Source: an uncultured Marvinbryantia sp. (GTDB taxonomy: Bacteria > Bacillota > Clostridia > Lachnospirales > Lachnospiraceae). From it: 12,203 nt of DNA. Positions 1 through 6,558 of the stretch are shown in pieces (position 1 is the first letter of the stretch; each line of letters starts with the position of its first letter). A program made the position numbers and the translations under genes. The notes below the pieces were generated by a model, which saw nothing but the letters and a program-made list of their open reading frames with translations, was not told where the DNA came from and ran no database searches. The stretch lies in the NCBI GenBank assembly GCA_934373455.1, contig CAKRON010000076.1, forward strand, positions 1 through 12,203, given 5' to 3'.

Positions 1-255
1 GAAGCTTCTCCGAAAGGTTCGTATGATCTTATTTTTATGGATATCCAAATGCCTGTTATGAATGGTTATGAGGCAACTGCAGCAATCAGGAGCCTTCCGG
101 GTGAACAGGGAAAACTGCCGATCGTTGCGATGACTGCCAATGCTTTTGCAGAAGATGTACAGCTGGCCAAAAATACAGGTATGAATGGACATATCGCAAA
201 ACCGCTGGATATGAATAAGCTGAATGATGTCCTGGAAAACTGGCTGAACCAATAG
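1..255 (+). CDS. Response-regulator receiver (REC) domain, C-terminal part; 5' end outside the window
   Basis: The frame is open from base 1 to the TAG at 253-255, giving 84 residues with no start in view. The sequence shows the second half of a CheY-like receiver domain: the phospho-acceptor Asp in the MDIQMPVMNG motif (Asp codon 40-42), the conserved Thr in AMTANAF, and the conserved Lys in the HIAKPLD motif, ending a few residues after the last helix. REC domains accept a phosphoryl group from a histidine kinase. The protein stops right after the domain with no output domain, and the MDIQMPVMNGYEAT and MTANAF wording is typical of receivers at the C-terminus of hybrid sensor histidine kinases, so that is the most likely parent. 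A stand-alone receiver cannot be excluded. The internal ATG at 37 is not a credible start because it would cut the domain. Confidence 0.9.
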   Translation, partial: EASPKGSYDLIFMDIQMPVMNGYEATAAIRSLPGEQGKLPIVAMTANAFAEDVQLAKNTGMNGHIAKPLDMNKLNDVLENWLNQ

Positions 256-318
256 GGACGGAGTTTTTGGCTTTTTTACTGTCACTAATGGTTTCATTTA
301 TTAACAGTTAGAATACTA

Positions 319-347
319 TTGAAAATCAGAGGATTTACAAGTATAAT
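319..347 (+). promoter_or_regulatory. Sigma-A-type promoter of argS
   Basis: TTGAAA (319-324, five of six bases of the consensus -35) and a perfect TATAAT (342-347) are separated by 17 bases. Transcription should start near 353-355. That leaves a leader of about 40 bases before the ATG at 396, and only about 6 bases before the upstream GTG at 360. Confidence 0.75.
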
Positions 348-383
348 CAATAAGAATACGTGAAAAAGAGAGTAATGAGAAGT

Positions 384-390
384 GAGGAAG
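384..390 (+). promoter_or_regulatory. Ribosome binding site that decides the argS start
   Basis: GAGGAAG sits 5 bases before the ATG at 396. The in-frame GTG at 360 has no Shine-Dalgarno sequence and lies almost on the predicted transcription start, so 396 is the better start. Confidence 0.7.
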
Positions 391-395
391 TTAAG

Positions 396-2162
396 ATGAA
401 GAAACTGTTAGATCTGATTGCCGAAGAATTAATTCCGGCATTTGAAAAAGCAGGCTATGATGCGTCTCTTGCAAGAGTTTCCCTGTCCAATCGACCGGAT
501 TTATGTGAATACCAGTGTAATGGGGCAATGGCTGCAGCAAAAAAATATAAAAAAGCGCCAATTATGATTGCCAATGATGTAGTTGCCAATCTGGCAGACA
601 GCACCATGTTCGAAGAAGTGACAGCTGTAAATCCGGGATTTATCAACCTGAAGGTATCAGGAGCATTTCTGGCAGATTATTTACAGAAGATGCAGGAAGA
701 TGAAAATTTATCTGTAGAGAAGGCAAAAGAACCAAAGACGATTGTCATTGACTACGGCGGAGCCAATGTTGCAAAACCTCTTCATGTTGGTCATTTACGT
801 TCTGCTATTATCGGTGAAAGCTTAAAGAGAATGGGACGTTTTATGGGACATGAGGTGATCGGTGATGTGCATCTGGGAGACTGGGGACTGCAGATGGGAC
901 TGATTATTACAGAGTTACAGAAGCGTCAGCCGGATCTTGTTTATTTCCAGGATGATTTTACCGGAGAATATCCGGAAGAAGCACCATTTACAATCAGCGA
1001 TCTGGAAGAGATTTATCCGACAGCCAGCAAGAAATCCAAAGAGGATGAGAGCTATAAAGAAGAAGCACTGGAAGCAACCCGTCAGCTTCAGATCGGAAAG
1101 CCGGGATATCGTGCTTTGTGGAATCATATCATGAATGTTTCCGTGACAGACTTAAAGAAGAATTATGGAAAATTAAAGGTTTCTTTTGATCTGTGGAAGG
1201 GTGAGTCTGATGCACAGCCATACATTCCGGATATGGTACAGAAGATGAAAGAAGATGGATTTGCTCATGAAGATCAGGGCGCTTACGTAGTAGATGTAAA
1301 ACAGGATACAGATACGAAAGAGATTCCTCCTTGTATTATTGTAAAATCTGATGGAGCTTCCCTGTATGCGACTACAGACCTGGCAACAATCGTAGAGCGT
1401 ATGAAGTTGTATCATCCGGATCAGATTCAGTACGTAACAGATAAACGTCAGGAGATGCATTTTATTCAGGTATTCCGCTGCGCGAAGAAGACTGGTCTGG
1501 TGAATGACGATACAAAGTTATCCTGGCTTGGATTCGGAACGATGAATGGACGCGATGGAAAGCCATTTAAGACACGTGATGGCGGTGTTATGCGTCTGGA
1601 AAATCTGATTAAAGAGATCAATGAAGAGATGTATCGCAAGATCATGGACAACCATGAGATTGATCCGGAAGAAGCAAAAGAAACAGCAAGAATCGTTGGA
1701 CTTGCAGCGATCAAATACGGAGATCTGTCAAATCAGGCTTCCAAAGATTATGTATTTGATATTGATCGTTTCACATCCTTTGAAGGAAATACCGGTCCAT
1801 ATATCCTTTATACCATTGTACGTATCAAATCAATCCTGAACAAATATCAGGCAGCAGGAAATGATATACAGAATGGCGAAATCGGTGTAGCAGCAAATGC
1901 CGGTGAGAAAGCATTAATGCTTGAACTTGGCAAATTCAACAGTGTAGTAGAAAGTGCTTTTGAAGAAATGGCACCGCACAAGATCTGCTCATATATATAT
2001 GACTTGTCCAATGCATTCAATAGATTTTACCATGAGACAAAGATATTATCCGAAGAAGATGCCAAGCAGAAAGCATCCTGGATCAAACTTCTTGTGCTGA
2101 CCAGAGATGTGCTGGAAAACTGCATTGATATGTTGGGCTTTGATGCACCAGAGAGAATGTAG
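396..2162 (+). CDS. argS: Arginyl-tRNA synthetase
   Basis: Class I aminoacyl-tRNA synthetase that charges tRNA-Arg with arginine using ATP; cytosolic and essential for translation. The 588-residue product is normal length for bacterial ArgS. In order it has the N-terminal tRNA-binding region (ends near residue 105), then the Rossmann catalytic core with the HIGH signature as HVGHLRSA preceded by YGGANVAKPL (ArgS-specific). The KMSKS position reads GKPFKTRDGG, the degenerate form usual in this family. The C-terminal helical anticodon-binding domain ends in DVLENCIDMLGFDAPERM, a typical ArgS tail. The frame also opens 36 bases earlier at a GTG (360), but the promoter position and the GAGGAAG site favour ATG 396. 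It is flanked by its own promoter and terminator, so it is probably monocistronic. Confidence 0.97.
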   Translation: MKKLLDLIAEELIPAFEKAGYDASLARVSLSNRPDLCEYQCNGAMAAAKKYKKAPIMIANDVVANLADSTMFEEVTAVNPGFINLKVSGAFLADYLQKMQEDENLSVEKAKEPKTIVIDYGGANVAKPLHVGHLRSAIIGESLKRMGRFMGHEVIGDVHLGDWGLQMGLIITELQKRQPDLVYFQDDFTGEYPEEAPFTISDLEEIYPTASKKSKEDESYKEEALEATRQLQIGKPGYRALWNHIMNVSVTDLKKNYGKLKVSFDLWKGESDAQPYIPDMVQKMKEDGFAHEDQGAYVVDVKQDTDTKEIPPCIIVKSDGASLYATTDLATIVERMKLYHPDQIQYVTDKRQEMHFIQVFRCAKKTGLVNDDTKLSWLGFGTMNGRDGKPFKTRDGGVMRLENLIKEINEEMYRKIMDNHEIDPEEAKETARIVGLAAIKYGDLSNQASKDYVFDIDRFTSFEGNTGPYILYTIVRIKSILNKYQAAGNDIQNGEIGVAANAGEKALMLELGKFNSVVESAFEEMAPHKICSYIYDLSNAFNRFYHETKILSEEDAKQKASWIKLLVLTRDVLENCIDMLGFDAPERM

Positions 2163-2172
2163 AATGATTCTT

Positions 2173-2219
2173 AAAATAATGAGGTCTGTCCGTAACAGGA
2201 ATCAGACCTCATTATTTTT
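2173..2219 (+). terminator. Intrinsic terminator after argS
   Basis: A perfect 16-bp stem pairs 2173-2188 (AAAATAATGAGGTCTG) with 2203-2218 (CAGACCTCATTATTTT) across a 14-base loop, and the descending arm runs into a short T-tract (2215-2219). The GC-rich top and U-rich exit fit a Rho-independent terminator. It starts 10 bases after the argS stop and isolates argS from the kinase gene. Confidence 0.92.
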
Positions 2220-2280
2220 ATCGCATTCGAGAATTGCCCACCAGGTCTTATGTACGTTTAAATACAATTCATATACTTTG

Positions 2281-2309
2281 TGCAACATTAACAATAGACA
2301 AATGTTGCA
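2281..2309 (+). promoter_or_regulatory. Perfect 9-bp inverted repeat, candidate operator
   Basis: TGCAACATT (2281-2289) and its exact reverse complement AATGTTGCA (2301-2309) are separated by 11 bases, with centres 20 bases apart, about two helical turns. The gap holds the putative -35 (TAGACA, 2295-2300) and the right arm fills part of the promoter spacer, so a dimeric repressor bound here would block RNA polymerase. No T-tract follows, so it is not a terminator. The binding protein is unknown. Confidence 0.5.
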
Positions 2310-2323
2310 TTTAGAGTTACAAT
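2295..2323 (+). promoter_or_regulatory. Putative promoter of the kinase operon
   Basis: TAGACA (2295-2300) and TACAAT (2318-2323) each match the sigma-A consensus at five of six positions, with an optimal 17-base spacer. The start would be near 2330, giving a leader of about 75 bases. The leader contains a small hairpin: TGGC (2354-2357) with GCCA (2362-2365), and an outer GAATC (2343-2347) with GATTC (2369-2373). No known riboswitch was recognised in it. Confidence 0.55.
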
Positions 2324-2404
2324 AATACCAATTCAAATCAGAGAATCATATCGTGGCGTTCGCCAAAAGATTCCAGACATGAATAAAAATGAATAAAGGG
2401 GGGA

Positions 2405-3949
2405 ATGGAACTGGAACCAGGAACCTGGATTGATGGCAGATATAAGATTCTGCGTCTTCTTGGAAAAGGAAGTGAAGGAAGTGTCTATCTGGCGTTTCAG
2501 GAAAAATTATTTCGTTTCTATGCGATAAAAGAAGTGAATAAAGAAGGAATTTGTTTTTCCAGAGAAAGTGTGGAAGTCTGGAAAACTCTGCAATGTGACG
2601 GTCTGCCGGAGATAGTTGATATTCTGGAGGAGAAAGATCTGGTATGGATTGTCATGGAATATATCGAAGGCTGTAATTTACAGGATTATCTGAGGCAGAC
2701 AGAGAAACTTTGTATCTGGCAGGCAGTGGATTGGTGTATCCAGCTTGTGGAAGTTCTGGAATATCTTCACAGACAGGAACCGCCTATTCTATATGGGGAC
2801 TTGAAACCAGAAAATCTGATCATTCGGAAGGATCGGATTGTTATGGCTGATATGGGTTCACTGATACGCCAGGGAAGTGGTGGAAAACGTACCGGTACCA
2901 GAGAATATACACTGTTGTCATTGGCAGAAGAAACCGGGGATGAATACAGTTTTGGAAAATTGATGGAAATACTGGCAGATCACTGCCAGAGCCGTCGACT
3001 GAAAAAATTATCAGAAACGGTAATGCAGCAGGCACAGAAAGGAAAGGCTGGAATATTTAAGAGTACAAAATCCAAACTTATAAAACTAAAAAAACAAAAA
3101 AAGAAAGAAAAAGTAATGTTATGCATGACAGTTATCATGCTGATCGGGATCGGTCATATCGTGATCCATGAAATACAGATGGAAAATCAAAAGGAAGAAT
3201 ATATCAGCCATATATCAGAATTGCGTACCCAGCCAATACAGAAAAAAAGAAAGCAGTTAATATGGTTGATTGCCGATAATCCACAGCGAAAAGAAGCTTA
3301 TCTGGAACTTCTTGGTACATTTCGCGAAGATTTGGAAATGGATCAGGAAGAAGATCATATGTATCGGAAACTGTGGAAAGAAATACCGGAAGGCAGGACA
3401 GAAAATTATGAGGAATTGTTAAGGAAAAGTCCGGAGAATTATCAGGAAGTGGCTTACGAATCAGGCATCACATACTGGTATTTTTATAAAGGAATACAGA
3501 GCCGACAGTACGCATCTGTCTGGTTTCAGAAAGTGACAGAGATGCCGGAATTGACAGGGAGTGATACAAATTTGCGGGAAAAGAGTTTTCTTTATAAGAA
3601 ATTGGGAGAATATCGGGAGAAATGGAAACGATACGATGAAACCGGAGAAAGAGAAAAGATATTTTCAGATTATTGGCAGGATATCAGCCAGTTGTTAAAA
3701 GAAAATGAAAACTCCATATCCATGGTGAGAATGCTGCTGTGGAAGGATGCGCTTGCAGCATGGCAGCATTATATGGTGGAACTGCAGGAAGAAGGCGTGC
3801 AGAGAAAAGAGATAGAGGCACTTTTACAACAAATGCAGAAAGAGATGAAGTATGTCCCGGAAGGACATCAGCGTATGCAGGCGTTAAAGAAACAGTTGTT
3901 GGAAGAAAAAGAGCAGATTTGTAAAATGATGACCAGAATATATGAGTAA
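2405..3949 (+). CDS. Membrane Hanks-type Ser/Thr protein kinase, compact and non-RD, with helical extracytoplasmic domain
   Basis: 514 residues. The N-terminal kinase domain (about 13-212) has the glycine loop GKGSEGSVYL (20-29), the ATP lysine in AIKEV (Lys42), the catalytic loop YGDLKPEN (Asp132, Lys134, Asn137), a DMG in place of DFG (Asp149) and the DEYSFG helix-F motif. The catalytic Asp follows Gly, not Arg (non-RD); no APE motif is visible, and the C-lobe is short by about 50 residues. A polybasic stretch (219-236) precedes one membrane helix (about 237-257). Residues 258-514 should lie outside and look helical, perhaps TPR-like; there are no PASTA repeats. The start follows AAAGGGGGG and places the usual RYKILRLLG segment at the N-terminus. 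Its stop lies 10 bases before the next gene, so the two are probably co-translated. Family membership is clear; activity and substrate are not known. Confidence 0.88.
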   Translation: MELEPGTWIDGRYKILRLLGKGSEGSVYLAFQEKLFRFYAIKEVNKEGICFSRESVEVWKTLQCDGLPEIVDILEEKDLVWIVMEYIEGCNLQDYLRQTEKLCIWQAVDWCIQLVEVLEYLHRQEPPILYGDLKPENLIIRKDRIVMADMGSLIRQGSGGKRTGTREYTLLSLAEETGDEYSFGKLMEILADHCQSRRLKKLSETVMQQAQKGKAGIFKSTKSKLIKLKKQKKKEKVMLCMTVIMLIGIGHIVIHEIQMENQKEEYISHISELRTQPIQKKRKQLIWLIADNPQRKEAYLELLGTFREDLEMDQEEDHMYRKLWKEIPEGRTENYEELLRKSPENYQEVAYESGITYWYFYKGIQSRQYASVWFQKVTEMPELTGSDTNLREKSFLYKKLGEYREKWKRYDETGEREKIFSDYWQDISQLLKENENSISMVRMLLWKDALAAWQHYMVELQEEGVQRKEIEALLQQMQKEMKYVPEGHQRMQALKKQLLEEKEQICKMMTRIYE

Positions 3950-3959
3950 AGGAGACTAT

Positions 3960-6506
3960 ATGAAAATAACAGAATCTTTGATCGCGTTTGGAATATGTGC
4001 TGCACTGGGTATTGCAGCGGATCGCATTGGTTATACGCAGGCTATGCAGCAGACTGAGCAGTTTAGCGAGACAGAAGAAATGGATTCGGAAATATGGATA
4101 ACAGAAAATCCGGATATAGAGACAGAGGAGACGGAGACTGAATTCGAAACGGATACAGAAGAGAAATGCATTTATATTACAGATATACATTTAAAAGAAG
4201 ACAGATATTATGATGGGACGGCAAATGCAGAAGTAGAGGCAATGGTAACAGGAGTGCCGGAAGGAGTGAATGTAGTTCTTCATGGGGAAGCAGAGAACTC
4301 TGATGCAGGAAGATGGCCTGTGAAGATACAGGCAGAATTGGAAGGTGAGAACAGTGAAAACTATAGAATTCAAATCGAAGATACAGATGTATGGATGACG
4401 ATAAAGCCGCGGCCACTGCAGATCAAAATCAGTAATGCCAGAAAATGTTATTATTCAGAAAATGAGATATCCAGTTTGATTTTCGAAAAAGAGAATCCCA
4501 TAGAGATTTCTGGATTTTTGGAATGTGATCAGGAAGAAAATGGATTACCCAGAGGTTTTGAATGGCCGAAACTTGTGATTGATGAAAAGATTCTTCAAAA
4601 AGACAGCCCGATGTATGAGAAAGGACGGGAGATCCGATATCAGGATGCTGTTACCCTGAAAAGAGATACCTATGGAAATCTGACAGGCAATCCGACGCGT
4701 AATTATGTATTTAATATAGAAGAAACGGAATTTTTTGACGGTGGAGATGTCATACTTTCGGCACCGCCAATTTCCGGGACGCTGGATTATACGGTGCAAT
4801 GTTCTGATCCAGAGGCTTTTAAGATGGATGAGACTGGAACGCTTTGGATAAGAGATGGGGAAAGCCTGATGATTACACCTACCGGAAATGGAGATTTTAC
4901 AGATGGAAAGGTCATATCAGGCATTCATGGAGATGGAACAGAAGAGTTTTCGCTTATTCGAAGAAATCAGGCAGGTGAGATAATAGCAGAGTCCCAAATT
5001 CGCAGCATTTCCTGGAAAGTAGACAGAGAAGCACCGAAAGGAAACTGGATTTTAGATGGAAGGCAGATGAAAGAAGGTGTTTCCAGTTACGTAAATTGTG
5101 ATACACAGATCACATATGCATATATACAGGATGCGGGAAGTGGTATCAAAAGCATAGAATTATATCCGGCTTACGATGGGGAAATAACATATAGTGGAGA
5201 AGCTTTATATAAAGAAAATAGAAAAGCATGGGTGAGCACCGGCAAACTTCTTCTTGGTCGTCAGGGAACCTGTAAGGTATGGGCAAGAGCCGAAGATCAG
5301 GTAGGAAATGTGCAATATTATAGTTCGGAAGAAATCGTGATGGATCGCATAGCACCGGAAATCTGGTTTGAGCATATTCAGGCGGGGAGTGCAAATAAAA
5401 GAGATGTGGAACCCGTCTGTAAATGGAAAGATGAAAATTTACAGACAGACACTCTGAAGATTACGATATCTGGTTATCGGAATGGCAAATGTCAGGTAGA
5501 GTGGGAGAAAACAGAATCGCAGGATCATGCACAAGTAGAGATGAAAATGAAAAATCTTCCGTTTAGCAGGGAATGGGACGACATCTATACGTTACAGGCT
5601 GAAGCAAAAGATCTTGCAGGGAACTGCAGCAGCAGGGAAATCGTATTTTCTGTGAATCGTTTTGGTTCAGTATACTATCTTGGAGAAGATACAAAAAAAC
5701 TAACAGATCAGTTTTATGTAGAAAGAGCATCAGATTTAAAAGTGTATGAGGTAAATGTGGACTACCTTACTGAATCAGGTATTTTGCTGGGGCATGAAGG
5801 TGAAACCAGACAGCTTCAGAAAGACCGGGATTATACGGTAAAAAAGACTGGTGATGATAAAAGCTGGAAGGAATATTGTTATACGATTTCGTCCGGTTGT
5901 TTTGAAGAAGAAGGGCTGTATTATCTGATATGCGCCAGCGAGGATCGCGCATTGAATGTCAGTGATAATCGTATGAGAAAGCAAAAACTGGAATTTGCAG
6001 TCGATAAAACAGAACCGGATATTTTGCTGACCGGTGTGGAAGCGAACGGCGTATACAGAGAAAAAGAAAAAATCATAAGTCTGGAATGCCGGGACAATCT
6101 GGCATTGAAAGAAATTACTGTGTGGATAAATGGGAAAAAACGATATCGAAATGAAAAAGAAGAACAGCAGATTGAGCTTCAGTCAGATGACAACTGGCAG
6201 AGGATCCGGGTGACTGCAACAGATAAAGCAGGAAACAGCAGAGATACCGGAGAAATTTTTTTCTGGTTGAATGAAAAAGAAGCCAGACCGAGACAGAACG
6301 CTGCCGGTATACACGATCCTTCCAAAGCAACCGAAGCATATCCTGTACAGCGAAATATACAAAGCAGCCAGGAAGAAAAGGAAGCTGCCAAAAGAAGTGC
6401 AGAAACTCAAAAGCAGCCTCTGGAAAAAAACTGGAAAATACTGGCTTCCATAGCGGTAATTACTGTAATTTGGACGATTTTCTTAAAGACAAAGAAGGAG
6501 AAATAA
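3960..6506 (+). CDS. Large surface protein with YDG-like and Ig-like domains and C-terminal membrane anchor
   Basis: 848 residues from the ATG at 3960, which has AAAGGAG (3948-3954) five bases upstream. An in-frame ATG at 3942 would overlap the kinase and has no such site. An N-terminal hydrophobic stretch (about 7-20) acts as signal or anchor, followed by an acidic E/T-rich linker (33-69). Residues about 72-148 contain DRYYDGTANAEV, the hallmark of YDG/MBG-type beta domains of bacterial adhesins. From about 351 come Ig-like units marked by D-x-x-x-P openings (VDREAPKG, MDRIAPEI, VDKTEPDI) and repeats of the A-x-D-x-(A/V)-G-N motif (445-450, 549-555, 753-759). A charged linker leads to a C-terminal helix (about 826-842) and a KTKKEK tail. 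No LPXTG sortase motif is present. About 13 cysteines lie in the predicted outside part, which is unusual. Probably an adhesin, or a partner or substrate of the adjacent kinase. The ligand is unknown. Confidence 0.8.
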   Translation: MKITESLIAFGICAALGIAADRIGYTQAMQQTEQFSETEEMDSEIWITENPDIETEETETEFETDTEEKCIYITDIHLKEDRYYDGTANAEVEAMVTGVPEGVNVVLHGEAENSDAGRWPVKIQAELEGENSENYRIQIEDTDVWMTIKPRPLQIKISNARKCYYSENEISSLIFEKENPIEISGFLECDQEENGLPRGFEWPKLVIDEKILQKDSPMYEKGREIRYQDAVTLKRDTYGNLTGNPTRNYVFNIEETEFFDGGDVILSAPPISGTLDYTVQCSDPEAFKMDETGTLWIRDGESLMITPTGNGDFTDGKVISGIHGDGTEEFSLIRRNQAGEIIAESQIRSISWKVDREAPKGNWILDGRQMKEGVSSYVNCDTQITYAYIQDAGSGIKSIELYPAYDGEITYSGEALYKENRKAWVSTGKLLLGRQGTCKVWARAEDQVGNVQYYSSEEIVMDRIAPEIWFEHIQAGSANKRDVEPVCKWKDENLQTDTLKITISGYRNGKCQVEWEKTESQDHAQVEMKMKNLPFSREWDDIYTLQAEAKDLAGNCSSREIVFSVNRFGSVYYLGEDTKKLTDQFYVERASDLKVYEVNVDYLTESGILLGHEGETRQLQKDRDYTVKKTGDDKSWKEYCYTISSGCFEEEGLYYLICASEDRALNVSDNRMRKQKLEFAVDKTEPDILLTGVEANGVYREKEKIISLECRDNLALKEITVWINGKKRYRNEKEEQQIELQSDDNWQRIRVTATDKAGNSRDTGEIFFWLNEKEARPRQNAAGIHDPSKATEAYPVQRNIQSSQEEKEAAKRSAETQKQPLEKNWKILASIAVITVIWTIFLKTKKEK

Positions 6507-6535
6507 TGGACAATTTAAATAGGATGTGATATGAT
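6507..6535 (+). promoter_or_regulatory. Putative internal promoter with extended -10, upstream of the YARHG gene
   Basis: TGGACA (6507-6512) and TATGAT (6530-6535) are spaced by 17 bases, and a TG dinucleotide one base before the -10 (6527-6528) gives the extended -10 form TGaTATGAT. It starts at the stop of the surface-protein gene and would place the transcript start near 6542, just before the GAGGTGAGG ribosome binding site. The genes from 6559 onward could therefore be expressed independently of the kinase. Confidence 0.6.
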
Positions 6536-6558
6536 CCTTACCAAGAGGTGAGGAAAAA

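Noticed and set aside
245..285. Possible terminator after the receiver-domain gene (CCAA...TTGG before a T-run)
   Set aside because: Only a 4-bp stem with a long unpaired loop can be formed. The T-run is suggestive, but the hairpin is too weak to call.
2341..2375. Leader hairpin upstream of the kinase as a riboswitch
   Set aside because: Only two short stems (5 and 4 bp) with an asymmetric internal loop; no known riboswitch core was recognised, and it is too small to claim.
2163..2404. Small protein gene in the argS-kinase gap
   Set aside because: The 242-base gap holds the terminator, inverted repeat, promoter and leader. Frames across it lack ribosome sites or run out of argS in another frame.
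3727..3768. Inverted repeat ATGCTGC...GCAGCAT within the kinase gene
   Set aside because: It falls in coding sequence, where Ala, Leu and Met codons readily give GCAGCAT and ATGCTGC; there is no T-tract or regulatory context.
3177..3949. PASTA repeats in the kinase outer domain
   Set aside because: The region is helix-like and charged, with none of the small beta-rich PASTA units or their Gly/Pro/Val pattern.
3684..4190. 168-codon - strand frame across the kinase/surface-protein junction
   Set aside because: It lies antisense to two well-supported genes, and its product is a Phe/Leu/Cys-rich translation typical of antisense of A-rich coding DNA.
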